From Marsupella aquatica (lineage: Eukaryota > Marchantiophyta), in assembly GCA_973895155.1 (NCBI GenBank), contig OZ316892.1, positions 10,602,001 through 10,666,000 on the forward strand: 64,000 bases of DNA. The letters are read 5' to 3'. The translations under genes were made by a program, and so were the position numbers. A model generated the notes under the pieces. The model was not told the origin of the DNA and made no database searches. It was given only the letters and a program-made list of their open reading frames with translations. This document shows positions 46,477 to 58,581 of the stretch, one piece after another (position 1 is the stretch's first letter; the number at the start of each line of letters is the position of its first letter).

Positions 46477-47252
46477 CGCAGAGTATGTCAATACCACACA
46501 AGGGGGCAAAAGCCACCCATGCAACCAAAGGAACAAACAGCAGCCTGTGCTGGGGGAGCAACCCCACAAACCAAAATAAAACCCTAGTCAGGCGAAGGCA
46601 ATCTAACCAACCACCGCCTAGGTGCACTGCAACCGCCCAATACAGTTGAGTGCCGCCCAGCAAAAGGCAGCCCTGAAACCTAGTACTCAATAAGTCCTGT
46701 TGGGACCAGATTTATCTATAGACTCCAGCCTACTCTTCCTATCAACGGTGTTCAAAAATAAATTCCTAAGTCTAGTGCGAACTCCTCTAATGTCCTGTTG
46801 CATGATGTAGTATGTCTTCCTCTCACAGTCACTAGGCCCTCTAATGGCCAGTATCATCAATGTTAAGGGCAATTATGTTCTTAGTAGTCTCCCATGGCTT
46901 AAGAATAACCTGGAGCTGATCAATGGCTTTTCAGAGTTGCTTGCTTCACGGATTGACAAATGTCCAGCATGGAGTGCAAATGTGTTCCTACCAAGGAAGT
47001 GGGAGTAAGTGGCGTCATTGCTTTCCTTCCACAAGCTGTTGCACATCTCCATAACCAACACCAAGGGGTCAGGTTTAATTTCCTTAAATTGTGCACTTGA
47101 ATGGCAGAGGTGATTGCTTGGAAAAGGGAGCCCTGTGAGAATTGCAACACTATGGAATGTTGCAATAATATATGGATCTCACTCCATCTATCAGTAACCT
47201 TGCTACAATTGAAGAACATATGTTTATAAGCTCAAATTGGGTTTTGCACCTA

Positions 47253-47577
47253 CAGCATTTTACTAACCTGTCCCCCAAATTACCCAATATTGCTAAGGTG
47301 CCCCCAAAACAAAATTGATTAATATCAACATGTCTCTCATTTAGTATTTGTATTAATATTAACATGCATACGGGTTCCCATTACCATGTGGCAAGTTGCT
47401 ACTGGATAGCCTGAGCCCACTGCGGCCCCCCTTCATCGGCCTCACTTGGCTCCGGGAACCCATATATGAGTTAATATTAAACCAGATACAAAATGGGGGA
47501 CAAGTTGATAATTAATTTTGTTTGGGGGACAAGTTAATAATATTGGATAGTTTAGGGGATAACTTAGTAAAAAGCTG
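47253..47577. mobile_element. Mutator-like MITE with long inverted arms, nested in the LINE
   Basis: 325 bp. Terminal inverted repeats of about 127 and 124 bp (47253-47379 and 47454-47577) start CAGCATTTTACTAACC and CAGCTTTTTACTAAGT and meet at GGGTTCCC around a 74-bp loop. It is flanked by the perfect 10-bp duplication TTTGCACCTA (47243-47252 and 47578-47587). A 9-10-bp duplication plus very long TIRs is diagnostic of Mutator-like elements. No transposase is encoded. It splits the zinc-binding-like region of the LINE, so it is younger than the LINE. Confidence 0.92.
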
Positions 47578-49560
47578 TTTGCACCTATCACAAATCCTAT
47601 TGCTCACCCCCAGTGGCTAGCTCTGCCATTATTGAAGAACCCATGGTTCAAAAGTCGCCAAATGAAAATCTCACCTTTGGAAATGACCAACCACCCCAAA
47701 GTTTCTTCCACTTCTGTTGCCAACACTCTGTGCACTTAATTTGACCCCAATTTGACGTCGGTTCAGGTTTGTCACGTGAAGCATGGGGCCTTGGTTGCAA
47801 TTGACCAACATGCACTTTGTGAGGAACTTCCAGCCCCGGTTTTCCCCATTGCCATCCTTTTCTGCTCTGCAGCCGAGGTATTCTATAATGCGAGCAAACA
47901 GGAATTTTGTTAGAGAGGGGAGTATTGTTAGCGAGACACTTGTTGTTTTAAATTTCTTTTGTTTTTTGGTGCTTTTCTATTTTTTGTGTGTTTTTTATGA
48001 CTCCAGATGGCTAGCGAGATAGCTAGCAAAAAGAGAGTCCCCAAAATGGATGTTATCAACAAGGTTCCTGTTAGGGAGGCAATTGCATATAGAAAAATTA
48101 GGGGTCATGTGAGGAAATTTTTTGCTCCTGCGAGGAAAATTTCTACTATTTCCTCGCACTCTACAATGACCCCAGCCCATCCCTAGTGAAACCAGAACTT
48201 TGCTGCAGTTTGTTGTAGAAATGTGTGGAGTCAGCAAATCCCACCTGCCGTGTGCTCAATCCTCAATCATTGGTTGAGCACCTCAACAGGAATTGATCCA
48301 GGCCCCCCTCTTGTGTCTGGAGATCCAATAGCTTTGTGATCCTCCGATTGGCCAAAAATTTCCACACTCCCCTGTTCAAAATTTGGTTAATATTGAACAT
48401 GGGAGTGTGTGAACAACAGGGATGAGAGAGGGCAGCCTTGCCTCACTCCCCTTCCCAAGTAAATTGTTTCAGTAAATCTCCCATGTAATTGATGTGTACT
48501 TTAGATTATGTTTGCTCAACCAGCCCTTTCACCACAGTAATAACATGCTCATCAAAATTCATTTCCCTACTAACAGTACACAAAAAGAATGTGCAGCCCA
48601 ATCATAAGCTTTGGTGAAGTCTAATTTGAGGAAGAGAAGGGGTTGCTTAGTACTGAGTGGAGCACACTCCTGTGCCAACTTCTATGTCATCAGGTTGTCA
48701 AAAATATCAAGCCCTGGGATAAACCAGGTCTGGTGTGGATCAACAAGCTTGCTGGCCACCTTCTTCACCAAATTGGCTAGTAATTTGACTAAATTCCTCA
48801 GTCAAGGTGAATATAGTCAGGGGTCTCCAATTGATGAGATCCATGATTTCTTGATTTTTTGGAATCAGTTCGACTACCCCTGCAGGGGCCCTGGTAGTCG
48901 GTTTCAAATAAGCCCGTGTCATCCCAATATAATTATACAAGCTGGTTTCATGAAGTCCCAACCCTTCATCAACATTTCCGCTGTGACCCCATCAATCCCA
49001 AGGGCTTTCTCTTTGGGGAGATCAGAGATTTGTTAGCCAAGATCAGAGGGTCCTCCATGGATCTAGAGAGACTTGAAAGTAGGATTCTAATTTTAGGAGA
49101 GTTGGATCCTAAACATTTACTACTATCTCCTCCATGGGTAAGAGCTGAGATAGTCACTCTAGCTAATCCCCAAGAACTTCAAGATTAAGCTATTGCATAT
49201 GCCAATACGTCTTTGGGGATTAGCCTTTGCTATATACTTCATGAAAAAGTTAGTGATTTTTTCACTAACTAGGGTGGGCAGCTGGAGTTATCTTATGAAC
49301 AGATACCTCTACATGGTCTTCTGTTGTTCCTTTTGCTTCCAAAAATGACTATATTTTGTTACTCTCCCTGCAATCTGTCTCCATGGGGTTTCCAAGGTAC
49401 AGTGTAATCTTCTTTGACTGCAGATCATGTGTTGATTACGTGATTCCATGCTTGACGTCTTTGGTTCTAGTTTGCCATAATTGTATCTTGTTTGGCTTTG
49501 GTCCGTTTCTCTCAAGGAGAACTGAAGTCCCCTCTGGAGCTATTTCTCAAAGCCAAAAAT

Positions 49561-50889
49561 AGAGCCTATTATGTTTTTTGTTGTTTGATAAATTTTATCA
49601 ATACAAATTAAATTTGGGCTGCCAGATTTTATCCTGGATTTTATGCCCCTAAAGTGACATTTGTTTCATTAAAATTATCTCAAAGCAAACTAAATAAGAA
49701 CCAGCTTCAATTTTCCAACATCCCGCAATTCAAGACCACCATAACTTACCCAGCCTCAGTTCAAATCTCTCCAGCCTTTTATCATTGGCAAATTCTTACT
49801 TGCCATTGCTCCAGTGACTACCACAAAAGGGGTTAGCCACCATATCATGCCTAGGTGCATGGCCATCTGTTTCATTCTCCATGTCCCTTGCATGGGTCCA
49901 CCATTAATATTTGGGCTTGCAATGTGGGTTTCATTTTCCCAATTTAGGACAATAGTTTACTTTGTGTTCTTCGAGGGTGACTTTTGGGTGTTCTTGAAGC
50001 AAGGTCGTTTGTTAGGGGCACTTTTGGCTTCACCCTCTATGTAGTTAGGGTTGTCTTTATTGTATGTCAATTTTTCTTCAGATGTTGCTCTCATTGCAGG
50101 TGAGGCAGTCCGATCACTTCACAAATAGGTAGCCATTCCGGAATTATAAAATTATTCTTTAGATGTTCCTGACCGATCTTTGACATGCCATTTGTTTTGA
50201 GTTTGATTTCAGTACATCTTAGGTTTGATCTATAAACTATGTGCTGCTTTTCTTCTAATACCTCCACTACATATATAAAATTGCCCGGTCTGTGTACAAT
50301 CATATCCTGCAACATTTTGCTTTATGCTGAATTCTGTGGACTTGATGAGTTGGCCACATGTTTACAATATGGTGTGTCACAAAGGACTACTCAGTGCAAG
50401 AGGGAGTCAGAGTAACTTTTTTGTTGATTCTTTTTGTAAATTGTTTTCCTGTCATGGACCTCGTCACTATTGTCAAAATAGTATCGCCACAAACCGTTTT
50501 GTTCAGCTTGGCTAATTAAAGCTTAGTTTTCAGTATTGTGATGGGGGCCCAAAAAATGGCCCCAGAACTTAGGAGTCCACCATTTTGTCGCTCAAGATTG
50601 TATTGTCACCAAACCTCTCATTCAACCTACGGTGACCACGTAGCTTTGGTCACTCCCGGTTAAAAAACAAAGCTGGCCCCAACCCTAGCCCCATTCCAAT
50701 CTACCCCGGGTTCAAACCCTTCTCCAAACAAAGAGGCCCAACCTGTGGGCCCACCCTTCCCCCAATGTGGCCCCATTGAAGAGATGGCCACATGGCGAGG
50801 ATTGGTGATTTGGTGGGCCACGACCCCGCCCTCCAGGTATGGGAAGGAATGACAAATCGGATCCACTCCTATAACAAGGATCGAATCTG
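49561..50889. other. Intergenic or LINE 5-prime debris, not resolved
   Basis: No clear endonuclease or ORF1 domain was recognised on the minus strand. Some sequence here may still belong to the LINE. Confidence 0.35.
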
Positions 50890-51065
50890 CCTCCCTCCTG
50901 CCCCTTTTGTCTGCCCCGTGGCAAAAAGCAAAATCAAAAATTTTCCTCCCTCCTGCCCCTTTCTGTCTGCCCGGTGGCAACAAACAAAACACATTTCTTT
51001 CCTCCCTCCTGCCCGTTCTGTCTGCCCGGTCGAAAGCAGAAACAAATAAACAAAATCTTTCCTCC
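50890..51065. repeat. 55-60-bp tandem repeat, about 3.3 copies
   Basis: Units begin CCTCCCTCCTGCCC at 50890, 50945 and 51001, each followed by TCTGTCTGCCC-type sequence and an A-rich part. A partial fourth unit starts at 51061. Pyrimidine-rich on the plus strand. Confidence 0.85.
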
Positions 51066-51145
51066 GCTTTCGTCACTCTCTCCCTCTGCCTTCTTCGGTC
51101 TCCTGTGATTCATTGCATTGCATTGCATGGGGGCGACGGCGTAAG
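51066..51145 (+). promoter_or_regulatory. Possible leader and short first exon with strong donor
   Basis: A CT-rich stretch resembling a plant 5-prime leader is followed by ATGGGGGCGACGGC and a perfect donor GTAAGTACG (ATG at about 51127). A four-codon start joined to distant exons is possible, but no downstream exon is recognised. Confidence 0.2.
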
Positions 51146-54100
51146 TACGTGCCACCAGACCAGAAGTCTAGACAACGGCTGGCTGGGAGGAAGCGGCAAG
51201 TTCGTTCCCTCCCTTTACGGAATGGGCCCTGATGATTCATAATATTCATCAGGTGCGATCCCGCAGTCCGGAGGTTCCTACTGCTCCTCATCGACTCCTG
51301 TCCAGTTTCGCAGAGCTAAAAGGCTACTGGTACAGTGCTGTGGGTGGCTGCATCTATCCATCGATCGATCGAGGCTGGTGTAAATTGTGCCTCCCCCACA
51401 CAGGGTGAGGGACTGAGGGGTCCATGACTCCATGGCAATTGCACTGCGCTGTGATGGAGGATGGTGGGGCACACAATCACGAGAAGGGATTGTGACCTTC
51501 CAAACTGTGCACAGATCCACATTGATTATGTATTCACTTTGTCGAGTCAGAGCGGGTTTAAAAATCCCAGAAATCGCGTAGTACAGAATTGGAGGCCTAC
51601 GTACTTCGGCAGTCTGTCTGTGTCTGGTCTCTCTCTCTGTCCCAAACCCAATATTCTTTGCCTGGTCTACAGTAGTACTCTGTGATTTGAGTCATGGGAG
51701 AATCACAATGGCTGACAAATGCAGCCACGTCAGGTCCGGCAGTCAGGATCGTGGTCAAGGTTATTTAATGTAATACTAGGAACGTGCCATTAACTTTGCA
51801 AGGTTGCAGGTTTGGGTTTTAGAAATCTATATTGACAGGTTTCTGTCTATCTGGGTTAAATATAGATTTTCTTTCGACACAAGATATGGACTTGCAGGCA
51901 ATCTCCAGTACTCTCAAGGGGATTATTTTTTGCAATGTGCAAACGCTGTATGGATCATGTGGATCCTGAGCAACAAAGTAATTCATGTCACAATGTGGAT
52001 TTCTCAAGATATGAATATTGATCCAAGCAATGTTGTTCAAGATCCTGATCGACCAGGAAGTCAACATGATGTCATGACTGGCTAAACATGCAGCAGGATC
52101 CAGAAATTGTAACTATGCTTGACTGACTGGTTAACTCATGTCCTTGAGGCTCTTTTATTCCGTTACAAAAGCGTGCTCGTCTTATAAACACTTCCTGATA
52201 CTTTGTGTTGGCAAGAAAATTTCACATCTTGTTTTTCATCGCCATTAACCCAGTTGGTTTGTAAGTACTCGATCTCCGTTCAGCAGCTGAGAGAAAGCAG
52301 TCAAGCTATAGGTGGAACGTACAGTCTACGTCTAATGTAAGAGTGGGCTGCGGCCCACAGCAGACTGACTCCCCTTGTTTCATTTACGTTTATTCCTTTA
52401 TTCCTATTTATTGCTTAATTAAAGAAACTCCACGGCCAGTGAGTGATGCCTTTACCTCACCTAATCACGTGGGCAGTCAGTAATCTTTGATTACAGCCTG
52501 TTTCTCCCTCTCCGATCAGACACTTCCTGCGTGCAAGCTTTGCGTGACCCGGCAGCTCAGGAGCCAAGTGAGTGGTCCTTGAGGCTGTACATATGTGCAC
52601 ATGAATCGATTGGAAGGGCCTCCAGTCATTTCTTGACTCATGAATCTCGTCTCTGTATCCTTTCTTTGCATAAACACATGTATCTTCTTAAAGAGACGGT
52701 TTACAGTTTGGAATCTCCCACCCTTACTCGCATCGTAAGTATAGTTCAAATATCATGATTTATTGTTACTAAACAAATAAGCTTGTGGTTCCAGTCTACC
52801 GAGTACATCATGAAGGCTAGACTTCGATCGTGACCTAATAATTTTTGTTAAGAAGAGGACCTGCAACTTGGGTAGCTCGCAATGAGAGACTCTCGCTTAC
52901 TTCTTTGGGGTATTTGTTGGCTATGCATTACTTGTACATAACCCTGGCTCTTCCTCGTGGTGTGTATATTGTATCATTGTATGGAATTCTCTGGGTGTGA
53001 ATACGTATGCTGTTTAATACATGTCCCGAACATCTATTTTAACTCGAGGTAGAATAAAATTATTAGAGTTCTCACCCTAGATGTCCGGATGATGTAAGCC
53101 AGCCAGGTAACTACGAAAGAAAGAACCCGAAATCTCGTTTCTGAGTACGCCTGAAATCCTTTTCAAGGTACCGTACTTTTGGCCGTAGCACAGTACTCTA
53201 GTATGGTATACTGGAGCTGATGTTGGTAGTTCCATGGCGGTACTGAGTACTTGACATGACAACATGTGATTTGTCTTGCACAGGCAGCTCTGGCATGGCT
53301 TGCTCTTGCCTGCTGCTGCATAGCGCTAGCTCGCCCAGCTTTCTCTCTAGCCCGTATTCCATGATCGATCAATACCGTATGCTTGGCATTGGTGCTGCAT
53401 TGTCGGTCCACAAAGCGCATGAGCTGCCGCGATCTAGTCAAAGCTGGTACCGAGTACTCACTCACTCTGCGAGTAGTAGTACGCATCAGTCTGGCTTGTT
53501 TTGGCTACGGATGATTGAATATGTCTTGTGTTGTGTATCAGGCATCGAAGCTAGATGCAACGACAGGTTGAGCGTCTGAGCGAGAAATGTTTAGCAGTAC
53601 AGTGGATATGACCCGTGATTCCGTGAAGTTGTAGCCATCTGTGGATCGAGCCAGCGAGTATATTATGTGTGTTTAACACTGTCTAGCAATTCTTGCACTG
53701 CAACAATTTGTAGGCGTGGTACGGCGAGTCACCAATGGTTGCATGCTGTGGGGCGACATGACATGACGCAATTTTCAGAAGAGTGCAGTCGCTGCCTGCA
53801 CCTCAAGGCTAGGATTGTTTGTCATTGTTAGGACATTCAAGTCACCATTTTAATTAAGCATCGATTGTAAGCTTGATCCCACATCGAAAGTAGCTTCTCT
53901 CAGTGGAGCAGAAGTGCACACAGTCATAGACACATTTGATGCCTCAATCTCGAAGTGACCTACAATTTGGTGTCGTGTACAATATAAGTGCTCTCGTCAT
54001 ACTTGACGTAGGTAACCCTTTATTTGCACATCAAAATATGATAATATATTATTATATAATATATTATATCTCTTTGTACCATGATAAATGTAATTAAATT

Positions 54101-54420
54101 ATTGAATGTATTTAACATATAATCACATTTTGACCAAAATATAATAACATCAAATATATTATATATTTTCATACCATGATAAACTTCATTATTCTCCTTG
54201 ACCTCAATGAGTGTATATGGTATATTATCATCTGTGATTACAGGGTGTACTACCCATGGTTCCTCTCTAACTAATGACACCTTTAGCAACTACCCCGGCA
54301 AGGACCCAATTCCTTCGATCTAACTCATTCCAATACTTTTATCTCCAAAGCACCTGAGAATATTGCCACAATGATTATAGAGCACATTTGTAAACTAGTC
54401 TGATGGCCGTCCTTTGAAAG
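51146..54420. other. GC-balanced intergenic block, no gene recognised
   Basis: It contains a nested hairpin (GTGGGC/GCCCAC at 52343-52358 within CAGTCT/AGACTG) and a donor-like CATCGTAAGTATAG at about 52732. Very AT-rich palindromic sequence lies at 54040-54070. No coherent exon series. Confidence 0.4.
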
Positions 54421-54570
54421 TCAACAATTATTGAGAACAAAAGGAAGTTAGTTTCACATACACCACCCTCTAGACAGTAGGTTTCTGCCCAGCCAATAAT
54501 AATTGAGAACAAAAAGGACTAAGTTACTTTCACTTCCCAGCCCACTGGAAAGTAGGTTTCTACCCACTCT
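54421..54570. repeat. 72-bp period duplication
   Basis: TTGAGAACAAAAGGAAGTTAG (54431, 20 bases compared) and TTGAGAACAAAAAGGACTAAG (54503) are each followed by a TTTCACWT segment and AGTAGGTTTCT. Confidence 0.75.
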
Positions 54571-56038
54571 GGCTTCAAGGTCTAGAGGCACCACTCTAAA
54601 CTGTAACACAGACTCTAGTCTCTCATAGCTTATAATTATGATAAAACTACCTTAATGAATATGTGTCTCACAATATTGTCTATAGTAAGTGATGATCAGT
54701 GGAAATGTGTCAAGCATGAGTGAGATGGCCATGCAATCAGATGTTGCAGGGAGTTGCAGAGTTGGCAAGTAAGCCTAGTAACTGGATTTCAAGTGTGTTC
54801 AAGTTGCAAGGACAGTGACGGGTTGGGCGCAAACAAGGTGCAGGCAATGACACCTTTAGGCTTATCTTGTGGTTAGGAAAAAATGTCACCATCAATAATA
54901 GAGTTATGGTCAGGGAGGTTACCCATCATAATGACAGTCTGTAAACTGGCTATAATTAAAAAAGAATGAAGACAGTTGAATGTTATAGTGTTTAGATAAG
55001 ACTAGCAAGGATGTCCATTCTTTAAATTCTAAAAGAAATGATGACAAAAAATTGTGATCATCTTTTGACATACATAATATCCCATCCTTCTTTCCATCCA
55101 CATAAATTTGGGTAGGGCTCTAGCATCATGGTCTAGAGTCTTCACTCTAGAAGCCTAGACCCCAACTCTAGCTTCATATTGTGATTACTTAAAATACAGA
55201 TATGCTATGGTAAATAGTATTTCAAGAAGCAACATTCTGTATCAAAAGCACAATATACTTAGACATAATTATTGTGAACTTAAATTAGTACTTGTACACT
55301 CCATGCTCTACATTCAAGATTATTAACAATTTGGACACAAATGAAATGTTAAGGTATTTCAATTGATTGGCTGCGAACTATGAGTAAAAATATTGGCAGC
55401 AGACCATGGTTCATGTTAAATTGGCTGATGTCAGGGACGGGTCCGGTAACTACACATCAGAATATAACATATGTGACGTAAGACATCCTCCATACCATGA
55501 TAAAATATTGTCTGGTTTGTACATAGTGGAAGTTAGTGAAAACATAGGATTAAAGAAGGCGGTCATCATAGAAACTAACACTAATACCTAAGTAAATCAA
55601 ACTGTATTTCACAGGATGTGAAGATTGTCTGGGAACATCTAGGAAACAAAAGGGCAAACTGAATGGTGAGCTACATCAAATGTGCTCCTACTGTGTCCTT
55701 GAGTGCCTAAACAATGATTCATGAAAAGTTACCTATTAAAATAGTGGATGAAGTTGAAGGTTTCCATGTCAAACAGCTTTGCATGAAGAACATTCCAAAC
55801 TCACACTACAAGGACGCTAACTCAACTATGGCCCCGACTCAGGCAAATAACATCAAAACTGGTTACTAATATCAGTCGCTGATATCAGTTTATCAGCCAC
55901 TTATAACTGAATGATGATGTTGTGTATCAAGAAACCACAAGCTTAGCTTCCAATCACCTTGTACAAATGGGGTAAGAGCTTTAAAAAAATATTCAAAGCA
56001 TAATTTAGGAATATTTGAAGTATTCCAATGTCAAATGG
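54571..56038. other. AT-rich intergenic, nothing recognised
   Basis: No exon, RNA gene or delimited repeat found. Confidence 0.5.
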
Positions 56039-56320
56039 CTTGGGGGCTCACTATATGGATGCCACCTCAACACCTATGATGTTGTTAGGCCTCAGACCCC
56101 CTATGATAGAGAAAACAATATTTTATTTCAACCCCTATAAAGTTGGAAATATGGTTAGGAAAACCCTAATGTTCTTATAAGTCTCAAAATTGGATTTAAA
56201 AGACTCTATTGTTCTTGTGAGAAAATTCTTAAGTCTTTATTCTGAGAAAATACTTAAGTCTTCCTTTCAAACCAATGAAATGACCCTATCCTTTGTTGCA
56301 CGTGATGTGCCATTTGAGGG
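56039..56320. mobile_element. MITE-like element family M1, copy e
   Basis: Starts CTTGGGGGCTCACTATATGG with AGGCCTCAGACCCC. The opposite end in reverse reads GGCACATCACGTGCAACAAA then GGATAGGGTCATTTCATTGG, closely matching the copy at 16796. About 280 bp, non-coding. Confidence 0.6.
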
Positions 56321-56718
56321 TAATGTGTCATTTGAATCAAAAAATACAGGTAAGACCAAATGGCAAATGATGGCACTGGCAATTTTGTAGTGGAAAAGCG
56401 AAAAAAGTGAATGTTACTTTCCAAATCTCACTTGAATGGGGCTTACGCTTGGTAACTCATCCCCACTTGGGAATAATGAGCTGTAACCCTCTCGTGCTCA
56501 CAGACCTCAGGGATTATATCCCATTACCCTCTCTTGGGGATGGGTTACCCAACACATGCGAAAGAAACCGTGCATAATCCATGGGTGATGATGGGAAAGA
56601 CAGGAGACAAACAATACCTTCCGTATCCTCTGGTTTGGTTTAATTTCAGTTTTAGTTTCAGACATTTTTAAATACATATCATACTAGGTACCAAAGAACC
56701 AAAACATGCTTAACCCAA
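56321..56718. other. Spacer between two M1 copies
   Basis: No gene recognised. Confidence 0.4.
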
Positions 56719-56726
56719 GAAATGGA

Positions 56727-56972
56727 CTCGGGGGCTCAGTCCAAGGGGTGTCCCATATCACGCGCAAAGTTTTGGGAGAATAAACACCCTAGTAAATAAA
56801 TTTTTTGGGGGAATTTGATTAAAAAAACCCTCTGATTCTTATAATTCTCAAAATTGGATTAAAATATCACTAATGTTCTTCAAATTTTTTTTAAGTATCA
56901 CTAAACTCAATAAAAAAACTCTATAGTTATTCGCGCGTGATGGGTCCGAAGAAAAGAAATGAGGACCCCCGG
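56727..56972. mobile_element. MITE-like element family M1, copy f (with target duplication)
   Basis: 246 bp bounded by the perfect 8-bp direct repeat GAAATGGA (56719-56726 and 56973-56980). Ends: CTCGGGGGCTCAGTCC with CCCATATCACGCGCAAAG, and in reverse CCGGGGGTCCTCATTTC with CCCATCACGCGCGAATAA. The 8-bp duplication points to a hAT-like mobiliser; a 9-bp Mutator duplication with one mismatch is the alternative. This is the best-defined copy. Confidence 0.8.
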
Positions 56973-56994
56973 GAAATGGATCCCAGGACAAAGT

Positions 56995-57016
56995 GGGGGG
57001 GGGAGGGGAGGGGAGG
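56995..57016. repeat. G-rich tract with quadruplex potential
   Basis: A run of eight or more G, then AGGGGAGGGGAGG, beside the M1 copy. It meets the pattern of four G-tracts with short loops. Confidence 0.75.
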
Positions 57017-57560
57017 TAAACCCCAATTCCAAAATTTGCAAATCATGATAGTATCGTTTCATCCCAGAAAAGAAAAATCATATCGTAAGATGACTTCGCT
57101 CACTTATGCACTGAGTGACTCTCATCCTAGCTATGACGGAATTGTTTTCTACTCCATTCTTCTAAGATCTCTGTCTAGTGAAATCTTGCACCTTCTCAGT
57201 CTATGTCTCTACTGTAGCTTCCAAAAGGGATATCTATACTTTGCAGTGAAGGCACCCATTGGAACCCCACCTCAACTTCGTTGCGCCCTTTATATAGGTG
57301 TTCCAACTTATTTCAAAAAATGAGGTAAACAAAAGGTAAGGTACTTTTTGAAATTAATAGTTGACTAGTGAAAAAGTTGTACTTTAAAGTTGATTTTGTC
57401 TTTTCTTTGTTAGCAATCCATCCAAGAGCATGGCGGCTCACAAGTGGCTAGATTTTGTCTCCAGACTTCTTCCAAAAAGAAACAATTGGAAAAAATAATG
57501 GCTGGCTAGTGTTAAAGTTGGATAGTTTATGGATCGCACCTCTCCTGTAATAATTCTACT
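57017..57560. other. Intergenic, nothing recognised
   Basis: The open frame from 56937 runs across the M1 end and is not a gene. A TTTATATAGG motif near 57290 is TATA-like but has no gene beside it. Confidence 0.4.
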
Positions 57561-57990
57561 AATCAAAGAAAAAAAGTAGATATGTCCTTGATTTATATAT
57601 ATCACAATGCCAAAAAAACCAAAAAAATGTTAAACCAGTATACCAATCTGGATCTTAAAGGCATGACTTATGAAGGAGAAAAAACAAGGAAACCACCCAA
57701 GAAACCTCCATAAGTCCAAACAAGCCCAAGAGTCCCCAGCAATGGCAAATGAACAAAAGCCCTACTCAGCAGCAAACTGAAAAGCCTAGTCAATCTCTCG
57801 AGTAAACCGCACACGATATTGCACTGGAGGGCCACATAGAAGGAATTTCTGTACATCCAATTATTTAGCACCTTGGCCCTAAGGAGAATTCTGAAGTCAA
57901 CACCTGAGTCCTCTCAAGTGCAATGGGTGCGGGTTGTATAAGGAAGGCCCAAGGAAGGCAGTAAGGACAGAAATTGGAGGATAAAGTCTC
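57560..57990 (-). mobile_element. Possible 3-prime fragment of a LINE (low confidence)
   Basis: The minus-strand composition (T-rich sequence, an ATATATATAAATCAAGGACA segment, and a hydrophobic open frame with LGLVWTYGGF) resembles the 3-prime end of plant L1 elements. No diagnostic domain is present. Confidence 0.25.
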
Positions 57991-58194
57991 CCTTCTACAC
58001 CAAAGACTGCACATGCCCATGGGAGAGTATTATATTTCTTTGATATCTCATGGATATTAATTTCAGATATCTATCTTTAGTCTACGAGAATCCAATTTCC
58101 AGGTCCTCTTCTCTAAAATGTGTGGGCTGCCGATTGTTGTCTGATCTTCCTTTGCCCTAGATTCATACAATGTATTTCTTTGTTCAATTCTTAT

Positions 58195-58290
58195 AATCGA
58201 GGTAGTGTTAAGTGTTAGTAGTCTTAAGTGTTAAGACTACTAACACTACACTGAATCGAGGTAAAGTGTTAAGTGTTAGTAGTCTTCCTC
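58195..58290. repeat. Direct repeat with an embedded 16-bp perfect hairpin
   Basis: AGTGTTAGTAGTCTTA (58211-58226) pairs with TAAGACTACTAACACT (58232-58247) across a 5-base loop. The segment AATCGAGGTA plus GTTAAGTGTTAGTAGTCTT recurs about 60 bp later (58254-58286). Confidence 0.9.
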
Positions 58291-58581
58291 AATGTGCAAT
58301 TTCAGTACTCTTCCATAATTGCAGAGTTCAAGGACGACTTTGGCTTCAGGTTGCAGGTTTGTCATATAAGCTACGGTGATCCGATCAAGATGGACAGCAA
58401 GGCACGAGCTATGGAGACCGCGTTGAGAGGGCAAGGCACAATTCAACTAGCAACAGCAAGCACAAGGATTGGGGAACTCAAGGCTCTTACACATCATGAT
58501 TGAGCAGCACCTAGCCAGACACCCCAGAGAGCGAGACGCGGGGGAGGACCCAACTAGCTAGTCATCATGCAGGAATACAAG
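58291..58581. other. Short open frame, no gene recognised
   Basis: A plus-strand frame (58273-58503) reads FKDDFGFRLQ and ALRGQGTIQLATASTRIGEL. It has no family I can name and starts in the repeat above. Confidence 0.3.

Larger units (their letters stand above)
46428..49560 (-). pseudogene. Decayed L1-type LINE (non-LTR retrotransposon), reverse-transcriptase region
   Basis: Minus-strand reverse-transcriptase motifs appear in the correct order but in different frames. GVVELIPKNQ plus NWRPL is at 48880-48820. LLFLKLDFTKAYD is at 48639-48601. LGRGVRQGCPLSSLLF lies at about 48458-48411. GFADSTHFY is at 48242-48216. The catalytic FADD box has lost one Asp (FADS). A Cys-rich segment (CCRCKTQFEL) near 47250 resembles the zinc-binding domain that follows the RT in plant LINEs. 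The element probably ends in the A-rich (minus-strand) tail at 46428-46460. Frameshifts, stops and the dead active site show that it is inactive. The 5-prime boundary is uncertain: no endonuclease domain was recognised upstream, so a 5-prime truncation near 49.5 kb is likely. It is interrupted by the element at 47253-47577. Confidence 0.85.

Noticed and set aside
46279-46690. Hydrophobic open frames on the minus strand and a plus-strand frame with Phe/Val/Gly runs
   Set aside because: They span the T-run and G-run at the LINE tail; composition artefacts.
50700-50725. tRNA T-arm-like sequence GGGTTCAAACCC
   Set aside because: No acceptor, D or anticodon arms could be placed around it.
54040-54070. 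AT-only palindromic sequence
   Set aside because: Alternating AT of this length is expected in AT-rich intergenic DNA, with no flanking structure to suggest an element or origin.
56937-57323. 128-codon plus-strand open frame
   Set aside because: It begins inside the inverted end of an M1 element and runs through its G-rich flank, so it is not a gene.
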